Source: a virus. Taken from it: a stretch of DNA of 64,000 nt. The position numbers and the translations under genes are program-made. Below are positions 22,001 to 31,778 of the stretch, one piece after another. How positions within the stretch are numbered: position 1 is the stretch's first letter; every line of letters begins with the position of its first letter. The notes under the pieces are model-generated. The model was not told the DNA's origin. It searched no databases and was given only the letters and a program-made list of their open reading frames with translations. The stretch is from the IMG/VR virus record IMGVR_UViG_3300050343_000135, positions 1 through 64,000 of that record; one strand, 5' to 3'.

Positions 22001-22837
22001 ATTGTTTTGTTCGAGTTCTATATTTGGACTAGCGATAATTGAAGCCTGTCCAAAAGAAGTGTTCATACTAATTGGTGGTTGGTTTAATGTTCCTGTATTT
22101 AATGCAAATTGTAAGTTTTCAATGTTAAATAGGTTTTTTAATCTATCATCTGTTGTAATAGCACCTGTTAATACCCCTGCTGCATTTGTTAAAGTAACTC
22201 CTGGAGCAACACTTAAAGTTGCATTATTACCAGAAACACTTGATACTTTAGATACATGGTCAGTAAATATGTCTACATTACTTACAGTAGTTGCAACTAA
22301 ATCTTCTATAGTAATTTCTGTTGCACTAACAAAAGTACCTACAGTTACTAAATCAGTTCCATTTGCTCCTGCTCCTGCTAGTGTTATATACCCTTTTATT
22401 GGTTTTGATCTTAAATCGCCTAAAAGACTTGAAGTGAAAAAACTAGAAGATGTAGTTATTGTGTTGGAATCTTTAGTTGCACTTGCTATACCCGTTCCTT
22501 TTTTACCTGCTTTTTCAAGCAAAACATAACGAATACCTAAGCTTAATCCAGTTGCATTATTATTACTTAATGCACCTATAGTTCCAAACACAGAACTAGA
22601 TATAGTTGTATTATTTGCAGTAGTATTTAAAACAAGATTCCTGTTTTTTACAATTTCATTTGCAAGGGAGTCAATAATTGGAACATCATTTATGTATACA
22701 GAAGCAAATCCATCTGCTAATCCTTCAATCTCTCCTTCGGAAAGAATATCGTAAGCAGCTGCAATCTGTGTTTTATTTGGAGTTGATCTATCTCCTTGTG
22801 TTTTTGTCCCGAAGGGTTTACTAGTATATTTTGCCAT
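16049..22837 (-). CDS. Tail tip protein J analogue with very long collagen-like tail (three frameshifts)
   Basis: Starts [20 protein letters not shown] and runs about 1,500 residues in one frame: [21 protein letters not shown] is the J-family start, with the central-hub region through [20 protein letters not shown] (fibronectin-type strands). From about 18780 it becomes Gly-X-Y repeats. Frame changes near 18285, 17322 and 17217 each coincide with one extra base relative to adjacent repeats, after which a non-collagen head ([13 protein letters not shown]...) ends at 16049. The J protein forms the tail tip and selects the receptor. Next to I, K and L analogues. Total about 2,260 residues. Confidence 0.75.
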
Positions 22838-23679
22838 TATCTTTGATGCGTTGCTCCTGTTCGTCTTCTTGATCCGCCACCTGTTGTTGTTCCATTAGAC
22901 CCGCCGTAATATGTACTTGAAACTGAAGATGAGCTATAATTTAATGCGGCTCCTTTTAATTGTCCAGTTTGAAAACCCTGACTGACAGGAGTTCCACCTA
23001 TTTTTAGTGTACCATATAATACTGGCACAGGTTGTCCTTGTTCTAAGTTGTTGTCTGCTCCATTAAAAAGAAAGGAAGGATCTGATGTCATATCTCCAGC
23101 ATCTGGAGCTGACATCTCTGTTATACCTGCTATTGCTAAATTTGCCCCTAACATCATCACCATTGCACCCGGTACTGTTAAACTTACAGATAATCCGGCA
23201 GCCATAGCTTGTGATGCACTTAATCCTGTAACCGTTCCAGCACTTGCGCCTGCTATACTAAGAGTTCCACCTGCCCCCATTCCTGCAAATCCGGCTGCAG
23301 ATATACCTCCACTAGCTGTTAGTCCTCCACTAGCTGAAAACATTCCTCCCATTCCGGGCATAAAAAACATTGCCGCTAACATTAGTAGTCCTGTTAATAA
23401 TTTTCCAAGACCTTTTCCTGACCCTGCTGGTACAGGGGATATAATTACAGTATCTTTTAAGTTATTTAATCCGAGTTCATCTATGTCTGCATCTATAAAA
23501 TCTTCTCCATTCTGTATAGTAAATGCAATATTTTTATCATGGCACTCTGCTATATATTCTTTAAACCCGTCTACTTGACAGTCAATAAGTTTTAAAATCT
23601 CACGCACGGAGTTACCTGCACACTGCCATTCAGTACCAAAGTTGTCTCCTAACTCTCCTAATAATTTAACGTGGGTCAT
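22837..23679 (-). CDS. Tail assembly protein I analogue
   Basis: 280 residues. N-terminal ubiquitin-like half (VKLLGELGDNFGTEWQC... IDADIDELGLNNLKDTVIISPV) followed by a Gly/Ala/Met-rich hydrophobic stretch (LGKLLTGLLMLAAMFFMPGM) as in lambda gpI. The stop shares a base with the J start and the start overlaps the K analogue, reproducing the lambda order L-K-I-J. Acts in tail tip assembly. Confidence 0.75.
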   Translation of the reverse strand: MTHVKLLGELGDNFGTEWQCAGNSVREILKLIDCQVDGFKEYIAECHDKNIAFTIQNGEDFIDADIDELGLNNLKDTVIISPVPAGSGKGLGKLLTGLLMLAAMFFMPGMGGMFSASGGLTASGGISAAGFAGMGAGGTLSIAGASAGTVTGLSASQAMAAGLSVSLTVPGAMVMMLGANLAIAGITEMSAPDAGDMTSDPSFLFNGADNNLEQGQPVPVLYGTLKIGGTPVSQGFQTGQLKGAALNYSSSSVSSTYYGGSNGTTTGGGSRRRTGATHQR

Positions 23680-23998
23680 AAATAAATTCCTTTTTGTCTG
23701 GGTAAGATACTATTAAGTATGGAATACCTAATGCCTTACAGTTGTTTTTGTCATGCTCACTTGGATAACAATCTTGATCATAGTGACTATGGACTACATA
23801 TAATATTTTTGATTTAATTGAATACTTAACGTATTCTTTTGGGTCTATTGTAAAGTGGTCTTTCTCTCCACTTATATTTTCTAGTGGAATAAATTTTGGA
23901 TTTTCTTTATCAATAATTAATCCACATCCTTCTCTTGGAGCTTCGATAGCCATATGACTATATATTTCAGGTAATAGTCTACTTAAACTTTCTTGCAC
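23666..23998 (-). CDS. Tail assembly protein K analogue, JAMM metallopeptidase
   Basis: Start GTG at 23998 preferred: GGAGG lies about 9 bases upstream and it shortens the overlap with the L analogue to 20 bases; an ATG at 24052 would add 18 residues. About 110 residues with E in APREGCGLI and the zinc signature HSHYDQDCYPSEHD, an exact H-x-H-x7-S-x2-D JAMM pattern. Lambda gpK also has an NlpC/P60 domain, which is absent here, so this is the peptidase half only. Confidence 0.75.
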   Translation of the reverse strand: MQESLSRLLPEIYSHMAIEAPREGCGLIIDKENPKFIPLENISGEKDHFTIDPKEYVKYSIKSKILYVVHSHYDQDCYPSEHDKNNCKALGIPYLIVSYPDKKEFIYDPR

Positions 23999-25187
23999 CG
24001 GGGAAGCCTCCAAAGGGTAAGGGTCTAGTTGTAACTTTAGTTGCTTTTCCACGACTTGAAGCTGTTCCTAGATTTATAGGATTAAATCCATATCTACACT
24101 GACATGAAGAAAGTCTTTTTCCACATAGATCACCTCTTTTCCAATATTTTCCAAACTCTTGTGCATTATTGGTATGAGTTATCTTTGCTTGCCATAAAAA
24201 TTCTGTGCCTGATGTTGGTTTCGCATAGTCATTTAATTTGTCATTAGTATAAGCATAATATGTAGCACTAGTTGAATAATTATTGTGTATTCTTACTCTT
24301 GCCCAATCTGAGTGATCATCCTGTGGAGTCACACTAGTGTTTCTTGTTGCTTGCCAGTAATTGTTTATAGTAGAGTTATCTGCCCCAGTATCAATTGTAC
24401 CATCTGCTTTATATCTTCTAACTCCACTGGAAGTTCCTAATGTGGTTGTAGTTTTATAATAACTATCTTTAGTTCCGCTTCCTGCCCAAGCTGTAAATCC
24501 TGCATCACCATTAACAACATACTCATCATCTGAATTTACATATACTTGATATGCTGTACCACTTACTATAAACTTACTCTCACTATGCCAAGTACACCCA
24601 CCTCTTTTGTTTTCTTCTGTTTTTTCTGGGCTTGCTCCCTGATATTGCCAAGGACAAGCATTGTGTCCAACTACACGGTACGGAAGAACTAAGCCTTCAG
24701 TATTAAATGGACTTGTCAGTTCAAAAGCAATAGTTAAAGAGTCTTCTTGTTCAACTCTATCTACTACCCACATCTGTCTTGGGAACTCTACTGGAGCAAC
24801 TCCTGAAGCTGTTTCTGAGGCCTCTCCTACTAAGTATTTTTGTAAGGTTCTTCGTCTGTATATTTTCTTTCCTATTAAATCTTGAAATGTTAGAGGAGAG
24901 ATTGCATTTTCAAAGTCTGTTAAAATGTTTGCAATCGTTAATACGGGTCTGGCTGATACTCCTTTTGTTGTTATATCGATTCCTTCTATTTCTAATGGAA
25001 TAGGTATATAGGTATTTTTCTGAGTATGTGTATCATAGTCATAAAGCTCTATACTTTGAAGATTGCCATCAGGAGCCTTTGTAATATAAGCTTTAGCATT
25101 ATTATTTAATTCAATTTCATAAAGGTCTACAATCCCGGAAGGTTGTTCTAGTTTTTGAACTTCTTTTATTGGTATTCTTTCTCCCAT
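23979..25187 (-). CDS. Minor tail protein L analogue
   Basis: 402 residues (MGERIPIKEVQKLEQPSGIV...). The first half matches gpL-like folds (GIVDLYEIELNN, FQDLIGKKIYRRRTLQKYL). Cysteines are spaced as in the L family: GHNACPWQYQG, RGGCTWHS, GDLCGKRLSSCQCRYG, consistent with the iron-sulfur site described for lambda gpL. Located between M and K analogues, forming the tail tip. Confidence 0.75.
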   Translation of the reverse strand: MGERIPIKEVQKLEQPSGIVDLYEIELNNNAKAYITKAPDGNLQSIELYDYDTHTQKNTYIPIPLEIEGIDITTKGVSARPVLTIANILTDFENAISPLTFQDLIGKKIYRRRTLQKYLVGEASETASGVAPVEFPRQMWVVDRVEQEDSLTIAFELTSPFNTEGLVLPYRVVGHNACPWQYQGASPEKTEENKRGGCTWHSESKFIVSGTAYQVYVNSDDEYVVNGDAGFTAWAGSGTKDSYYKTTTTLGTSSGVRRYKADGTIDTGADNSTINNYWQATRNTSVTPQDDHSDWARVRIHNNYSTSATYYAYTNDKLNDYAKPTSGTEFLWQAKITHTNNAQEFGKYWKRGDLCGKRLSSCQCRYGFNPINLGTASSRGKATKVTTRPLPFGGFPGARKFK

Positions 25188-25573
25188 TATGCTTCATACA
25201 CCCTTTCAAATGAGCAAGATAAACTATAGAAGTTATCATAGGCCCATGTTTGATTCCAGGACTTACATACAACTTTTACTGTTTCGTTGCCATTAGTATC
25301 ATCTATAGTCATTCTAAATTTTGTAACTCCCCCTAAACTTTCAAAGAAAGCCACTAAGTCATCAATTTCTGCTTTAGGTCTTGTAGTAAAACTTACGTTC
25401 ATTCCTTGAACTAGATTATTAATACCATCTGCTAGTCTTTGTTCATACCCATCTCCAAAAGTTATAGTATGTACTTTAGGTGTGCTTGATCTTTGGAATC
25501 CTTTATCTACAACTACGCCACCAGAAAAACCTGTTATATTACTTCCATCGTTTTGAAATATTGCTGTTGCCAT
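25187..25573 (-). CDS. Minor tail protein M analogue
   Basis: 128 residues. HTITFGDGYEQRLADGINNL is the signature region of the gpM family, and KVVCKSWNQTWAYDNFYSL near the end completes it. Placed directly between the tape measure stop and the L analogue with one-base overlaps at each side. Joins the tail tube to the tip. Confidence 0.75.
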   Translation of the reverse strand: MATAIFQNDGSNITGFSGGVVVDKGFQRSSTPKVHTITFGDGYEQRLADGINNLVQGMNVSFTTRPKAEIDDLVAFFESLGGVTKFRMTIDDTNGNETVKVVCKSWNQTWAYDNFYSLSCSFERVYEA

Positions 25574-28500
25574 TATCTACCTAATACTCCTCCAGGTCTT
25601 TTTTCTCTTTGTATTACTTCCATTACTGCTGCTTCCATCATTTTACCAAGTGCTTTTCCTTTTTCTCCATCCGCAACATTTGAAGAGCTTCCATCAACAT
25701 TTACGTTAATTGATACATTGTTTGTTCCGCTTCCGCCTTTCATATCAACAGGTATGCTTCTTCCATTTGGTAAAGGTACAACAGCTTCATTGTGTCTTCC
25801 TTCTCCTACTAAATAAGTAGGTTCTGTTGCTATTCCACCTTGTGAGTATTTAGGAATGATTCCACCAGTTGCCATAGGTATTATTCCACCATTAGCCATA
25901 GGAGTTGGGAATCCCATAAATCCTAAAGCTTTCAATGCTAGTTGCTGTGCGGCTATTTGAGCCATTTGTTTTAGCATCATTAATGCCATATCTTTAAATG
26001 CTTCTTTCGCTGACATAGAGCCTTGTGCAATTGCTACAAACATATCTTCTATACCTTTTGCAAAGCTCATCTGTAATTGACCTAAATGACTTGCCGCGAA
26101 TTCTGCTGCTGTTGTTTGTGCTTTGAGTAACTCTAATTTCTTTTCATTGTTTGCAATTGAAGCTTCTTCTGCAAGTTGTTCGTCGCTACCCCGCAGCGTA
26201 TTCTTGCTTTTTTTAGTACTGCTCTTTGATTTACAAGAGCAAGTCTTTTTTCTTCTATTTGGAATTTTTTCTGTTCTACGTCTTGTTCTTTCTTTGCTTG
26301 AGCTCCAAATCCTGTTCCACTATACATGCTGTTAAATCCAACATTCCCTATCTGTGAAGCTAATGCTTGAGAATTTACATTAAGAGTATCTTTTTTCAGT
26401 TGTAAGTTTAAAGTTGCTATATCTAATTGTTTTTGTTGCTCTGCGTTAAGTACCTTTTGAACGCCTACTTCTTTTGTGACTGTTGTTACTTTATCTTTAG
26501 CAAGAGTTACTGAGTATTCAGCATCTAGTACTTGCTCTTGAAGTACTCCTCCAGCTGCAAGATAAGCATCTAACGCGTCTTGAGTTGCAAAGCTATCTCT
26601 TGTTCTACTACCCTTTTAATTGAAGTGCTTTAAGTGCTGCTTCTGCATTTGCTTGGTCTTGTTTTGCTCGTGCTAGTTTTTCATCTACTTTTAACATGCC
26701 TGTAGCTGCTATCTTTGCTTTTTTGTCTGCTATTGTTCTTGCATTTGCATGTTCTAAGAAAGTTCTTGCGTTCTCTTGTTGAGTTGATAGAATAGCTTTT
26801 TCAGCTGTTACAATTCCATTAAGTTGTTTTTGAAATTTTTGTAGTTCTGTTAAGTGTAATTCATCCTCAGTTAAAGTAATTTCTGCTTTGGCTCTATCTT
26901 CCATTCCCTGCTTTGTACGAGGGCCTACTAGAGTATTATTTAACCCCATCCTTGTTTTCTTAATTAGAGCTTCCTGAGTTAGTAGCATGTCATTTAAAGC
27001 TTTTCTTTGATTTTGCATAGGCAGTCCTTTACCTGCCATGCCCGCTAAAGCTTGTTGGAAACTTTTACTAACTTCTCCGTATCTTTTTACTCTTTCCGTT
27101 AAACTTACATACGCCCTTTCTTCTTCTCCTAGTCTTTTAATTTGATTGTCACTTAAAGAACCATTCTTTTCAAGTTCAATTCTCATCTCTTTATAAGTAT
27201 CTTTTAGAGGCCCTACTGCACCTTGTTCAAGTTGTTTTAGAGTTTCAATATTTGATTTGTAATTTAGCTGTAAATCTTTATTAGCAAATCCAAGTTCTGA
27301 TAACTGGTCTATTTCTTTCTCTCTTTGCTTCATTGCTTCATCATTAAAGCTCTGAAGTCTAAGTATTCTATCTTTTGCCCTTCCGGTAGAGTGGTCCAAC
27401 ATTTTATTATATCTTTCATCCTGTTTTTCTAAGTAGGCCATGTTTTTCTTTTTCATTGAAAGTGCTTCATTATCTAATATACCCAAATGAACCTCCGATA
27501 CCTGATCCTGTATCGTTAAATATTTTTTTGTTGTTTCTTGTCTAAATTTCTTAGCCTTAGCTAAAGAACCCGCCATGTCTGCAGAAGATATCATATTACC
27601 AAATTGAATAGAAGTATCAAGTCCTTCTTTTACTAACCCTTTGCCTCTGACCTCATTCATTCTTTCTAGTTCTATGTTTAATTCTTTCTGCATTTTTAAC
27701 TGGTCTGCCATTTTTTCGTTTAACTTATCTTGGGCTTCGTTGGCCTTTTTAAAGTACCCTATAATTCCCATAACTATGGAACCAATCATAACTATTATTC
27801 CAAGCAACCTACTATACTCAAGGCTTTTGTCATTAATCCTGCAGTTGCTTTAGTAGCTCTTACCATCAATGTACCTGCTTGTTTCTGTATTAAAACCATT
27901 CTTGCTTGCTGTAATTTAAAGAAGCTTGTTGTTTTTGCATACTCCCCTCTCTTTTTACCTTCACTTACTGCTAAAGATCTTTCCTGTCGTTTTAAATGCT
28001 TAAACATTATTTGTCTTTCTTGTCGAGTATAATTTAAGTAGTCACCCTTTTTAGCTGCTAACATCTTTTTATGGGAGGTAATTTGTTTTTGATTCATCTG
28101 ATTATACATTGAGGACATATTCTTTTGCCCCTTTTTATTTCGCATCATATTAATGCTATCCCATAGATGAATCTCTTGTTTTTCTTATTATCTTTAAAAT
28201 TTAATCTGTCAAATTCGCCTTGCGCTTTCTTTACAGACTCGAGTAGCTGTCTCCATGCTTTCTTTAGCTGTTTCTCCCATTGCTTCAAAAATTAGGTAAA
28301 ATTGTTTTAACAATTGGAAGTGCAAAAAGTCCTAATGCTGCTGTAAGAGCATATACATTATTAGAAAGAAATCCTAATAATGGTAGTAAAACTGTACCGA
28401 TTCCTACTTTAAATTTATTGAGTAAATCATCAAACGCTACTGCAAATTGCTGTAAAGCAAAAGCAGAAGGATCCATAATTTCTGAGATCTTACCAAACTT

Positions 28501-29207
28501 TGATTCAGCTTGATCTAACACTTCATTAGCGATAGCTTGTGATTTTTCAAATTGATTTAATTGTTCTTTTGTCTTACCCACTGAGTCTGCATATGCTCTA
28601 AGAGCAGGGTCTAACCTAAGTATGATACCTAGTTCGTCTAGTAATTCTGGTTCCGCTTTTGTTATACCTCTTGTAAGACGATTAAATGAGTCTGTTAAGT
28701 CTCTACCCAGAGCAAGCGAGGTGTTTTTTGCGGCTTTACCAATCTCTTCTATCTGAGATCTAGAAAGTCCTGCTGCTGTACCAATAGCAACTGATTGAGC
28801 TGCTTCAGAAAATCTTAACTGTCCTTCAGTAGCTGCCTGTACACCTAAGGTGTATGTTTTTAAAGCTACTCCAGTAACAGCACCAAAAGATTGTTGCCCC
28901 TGCAATTAAGTTTTTATAGTCTACAGAGTTAGATAAGAATTGGAACGCAGCTGTAACAGCAAATACTTGAGCAGCCAAGGTAGCATAGATAGGTACAAGA
29001 CCTCCACTAATACCTTGTTGTATTTTTGAGAAGTTTTTAGTTTGGTTTGAGGATTGTCGGGTAAGTCCCCTTACCTGCACGATCGGCGCCTCTTTGAGAC
29101 GTAGCTAATGCATTAAAACCACCTGCGGCTTTTTTGACTTTCTTCTGAAGATCTTTTAGAGTATCTCCATCACTGAATTCAATAGTTATTTGATTCTTCT
29201 TTGTCAT
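25573..29207 (-). CDS. Tape measure protein (multiple frameshifts)
   Basis: ATG at 29207 (MTKKNQITIEFSDGDTLKDL) overlaps the upstream TAA. Blocks in changing frames together make about 1,200 residues: FSKIQQGISGGLVPIYATLA, hydrophobic segments near 28960 and 28330 (LLPLLGFLSNNVYALTAALG), long Lys/Gln/Glu-rich coiled coils (26608-27807), and a Gly-rich end (MANGGIIPMATGGIIP, YLVGEGRHNEAVVPL) typical of lambda-type tape measures. It sets tail length and probably enters the host membrane. At least six indels fragment the reading. Confidence 0.7.
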
Positions 29208-30001
29208 TATCCTTTTTTCTCTGCGCTTTTACGTTTGCGTTCAAGCTCTTTGTTAATTTTAGTAGTATTTCTAGCTTCTATATGTTTAAGAAATACTAAT
29301 ACTACTTGTCTTTCTTCAATTTCAAATATATTTAGTATTGATTCTAGAGCGGAATAATTCTTTCCTATATATCCGCCTTCTATCCAATTGTCTGGTAAAA
29401 AATCGTGAACTAAAAATGCTTCCTGAACTTCTTTTGGAAACTCACTCCTATCTGGAGGCATCTTCATTGGATCAGGTTCTTCACCTGTTTGTTCACATAT
29501 TCTTAAGTATGTTTCGAGAGGGTAACATATCCTCTCTATAAAACGCATCTAATTTTGCAAGTATTAGTTTTACTTGCTCTGCGTAAAATTTTCTAAGTCA
29601 CCTACTGTTTCCGTGACCCAAGTGTCAAAATCAGATGCATTTTTCATTAGTATCTCTGCATCTTCGTGTGAGTATGATAACTCATCTTCTTTGTTAACAC
29701 CCCTTGTAAGTTTACAAGTAACATCTTTTCTAGGTACTTATATTTGAGTCCTTTCCATCCTTTAATTACTGCTTTTACAATATTCGACTAAAAATTTGTC
29801 GTCATCTAAAACTTCTTCAAATGCTCTTGTTTTCTTGTTAAATTTCTGAGATAGACATCTTGATCTTAGTTTGACCAATTCTTCTCTTGCTAAGTAACAT
29901 AAATCTACTGTCATTCCTGGAAACTCCGGGTAGTCTATAGTTACTGTTTTGCTTGGAGTTAATAAACTCGCTAGTGATACTGTTTTCTTTTCTTCTGTCA
30001 T
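29207..30001 (-). CDS. Tail assembly chaperone GT analogue, made by -1 frameshifting
   Basis: The G frame slips back one base at A-AAT-TTT (29591-29585) and continues FYAEQVKLILAKLDAFYRED, then, after a likely one-A loss near 29520, TYLRICEQTGEEPDPMKMP to 29207. In siphoviruses GT bridges the tape measure and the tail tube protein. The product sits between the tube and tape measure genes as expected. A few extra indels interrupt the reading. Confidence 0.6.
29570..30001 (-). CDS. Tail assembly chaperone G analogue
   Basis: MTEEKKTVSLASLLTPSKTV..., acidic N-terminus then LCYLAREELVKLRSRCLSQK and EEVLDDDKFLVEYCK. Between about 29760 and 29700 two compensating indels move the reading out and back. 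It resumes as SYSHEDAEILMKNASDFD and stops at TAA 29570-29572, fifteen bases past the slippery site. Size (about 143 residues) and place match lambda G. Confidence 0.65.
29585..29591 (-). promoter_or_regulatory. -1 programmed ribosomal frameshift heptamer
   Basis: Minus-strand AAATTTT is a canonical X-XXY-YYZ site in the G frame (codons AAT TTT slip to AAA TTT). It lies four codons before the G stop, and the -1 frame carries the T extension. Confidence 0.6.
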
Positions 30002-30021
30002 AATAATTCCTGGTTAAAAGT

Positions 30022-30040
30022 GGGGGAGAGTTACTCCCCC
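30022..30040 (-). terminator. Terminator after the tail tube gene
   Basis: GGGGGAG and CTCCCCC form a 7-bp GC stem around a short loop. On the minus strand it is followed by AC and TTTT, just downstream of the tail tube stop. Confidence 0.65.
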
Positions 30041-30051
30041 GTTTGTTAATA

Positions 30052-31248
30052 TTAGCTACCAGTATAAGTTACTTTTGCTTCAAAATTGTTTGCAGTAGAT
30101 GGATCTACTGAACTTGGTAAAGCATGGAAGCTTGTTTCTAGTGATATAATGTCATCAATAGAATGGCTTGGTACTTCAAAGTGACAATTTGGTAAATCAA
30201 TTTGTATCTTTGGAGCTGTAGTTCCGCCTATTTTAAATACTGTATTAAAGCCATTGTTAATTTTGTCTGTGGCTTCGATTAAGTCTTCAAATAAGTCAGC
30301 ACTTCCGCCTGCTTCTCTATTTAAGTAACATGTAAAATTACCTGATACGTTTCTTGTTCCTGTAACATGCCCTAGTGGTTGGTTAACGATTCCTAACGTT
30401 TCTGGTGTTAAATATGTTATGTTGTTTTCCATAGTCACATTTCCACCTGTTAGTACTACATTATAGTTTCCACCACTGGATCCTGGGAACGTACTTGTAT
30501 CAGAGGTATTTGTTACTGATAATTGGGTTAATCTATTTCTAATAAAGTTACTCGTGCCTGTAGTTGCTTCTGTAATCTCAGTTGTGATTGTGCTCGGTAA
30601 AGATGCTAAATCCTGTATTATAGATGCAAAACCTGACCATGTGATAGTAGCAATACCATCTATATCAAAATCAATAGATGCAGAATTTACAACTGCATTT
30701 TTTAATCTATAATATGTAGGTCCGGTTACGCCTGATCCGCCTGCTGCTCCGCCCATCTCAAAGAACAAATCAAATGTTCCTAGAGCTGCAACTTCTGAAT
30801 CAACAAAATCAACAATCATACTTGAAGTAGTGTTGTCAACTCCCTTGTTCCATACGGCTACAGATGAATCGTCTGCTGAAGCAGTAAATGTAGGTGCTGA
30901 TGCAAAGTTAGCCCAAAGAGCTTCCTCTACTGCGTGATGAATCAAAGTTGTATGTTTTTCCCATCCACCAGTAGCATCTGCTACTGATCTAAAGGGTCTT
31001 ATATAAGTTTGAAAAGACCATTCCGCAGGTGCGTAAGAATCAGTAAACATTTGTCTACTTCTTCTAGTTTTACCAGCACTGTCCGACATCTCTGCTAGAG
31101 TAATTTCACTTGTGTTTGTGCCTTGTGAGAAACTGAATCCATCTAATACAGGTATTTTCCATGAAGTTCCTGCTGTTGAACCAGCATCATTCACGCCCAT
31201 CATTAAATAGACCTCGGTATCCCGGCTAAAATAAAATTTGTCTGCCAT
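30052..31248 (-). CDS. Major tail tube protein
   Basis: 398 residues, intact. MADKFYFSRDTEVYLMMGVN begins the tube fold; SWKIPVLDGFSFSQGTNTSE and SFQTYIRPFRSV match siphoviral tube proteins that build the hexameric tail rings. The C-terminal half (ATGTSNFIRNRLTQLSVTNT onward) repeats a similar pattern, so it may contain two tube-like domains. Flanked by a terminator downstream and the tail terminator gene upstream. Undamaged reading and strong terminator fit a highly expressed gene. Confidence 0.7.
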   Translation of the reverse strand: MADKFYFSRDTEVYLMMGVNDAGSTAGTSWKIPVLDGFSFSQGTNTSEITLAEMSDSAGKTRRSRQMFTDSYAPAEWSFQTYIRPFRSVADATGGWEKHTTLIHHAVEEALWANFASAPTFTASADDSSVAVWNKGVDNTTSSMIVDFVDSEVAALGTFDLFFEMGGAAGGSGVTGPTYYRLKNAVVNSASIDFDIDGIATITWSGFASIIQDLASLPSTITTEITEATTGTSNFIRNRLTQLSVTNTSDTSTFPGSSGGNYNVVLTGGNVTMENNITYLTPETLGIVNQPLGHVTGTRNVSGNFTCYLNREAGGSADLFEDLIEATDKINNGFNTVFKIGGTTAPKIQIDLPNCHFEVPSHSIDDIISLETSFHALPSSVDPSTANNFEAKVTYTGS

Positions 31249-31313
31249 TTTTTTCTCCGTTTTTTCTTGTAAAGAGCCTTGACAAATTATTATTCATCGT
31301 AGCTGTTTACTCT

Positions 31314-31778
31314 CTAGTATTGAATCTCCATCAGTATCTCGCCGATACCTAAAGGATCCATAACACCTTCATCGGTGTCTATACTAATTATTGTGGTTTG
31401 CACAGTTTTTTGTGCTACACCATTTTTATCATAATAAGTAAGAGGATCTTCTGCTTCAAGAACTGTTTCCAGGTCTTCAAGTAAAGCATCTAATGCTCCT
31501 ACTGCGTCATCGTTATCCTCTACGTAACATCTTAATGTTATAGTAAGATAACGAAACTTAAATCCACCACCATCATATGAACGAATCTCACGACCCGCAT
31601 TTAGATGAACTGCTGGAAACTCTCTAACTTCGTCCCAAAATGTAAGTCTTGGACTACATTCTGCAACTGCAGTTTGGTACTCACCAGTACCATCAATTCT
31701 TTCAATAACATCTACCAAAGCGTTAACAATATTTTGTCTTCTTGTCGTATATAATCTTGTTGACGTTTGCTCTGGCAT
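31314..31778 (-). CDS. Tail terminator / completion protein (lambda U-like)
   Basis: 154 residues. RRQNIVNALVDVIERIDGTG, then FPAVHLNAGREI and YLTITLRCYVEDNDDA, followed by LEDLETVLEAEDPL: the alpha-beta pattern of U-type tail terminators that cap the tube. Directly upstream of the tube gene and overlapping the preceding gene's stop by one base. Confidence 0.65.
   Translation of the reverse strand: MPEQTSTRLYTTRRQNIVNALVDVIERIDGTGEYQTAVAECSPRLTFWDEVREFPAVHLNAGREIRSYDGGGFKFRYLTITLRCYVEDNDDAVGALDALLEDLETVLEAEDPLTYYDKNGVAQKTVQTTIISIDTDEGVMDPLGIGEILMEIQY

Noticed and set aside
21972-23578. Plus-strand ORFs opposite the J and I analogues
   Set aside because: Shadow frames; no ribosome sites, opposite to well-supported tail genes.
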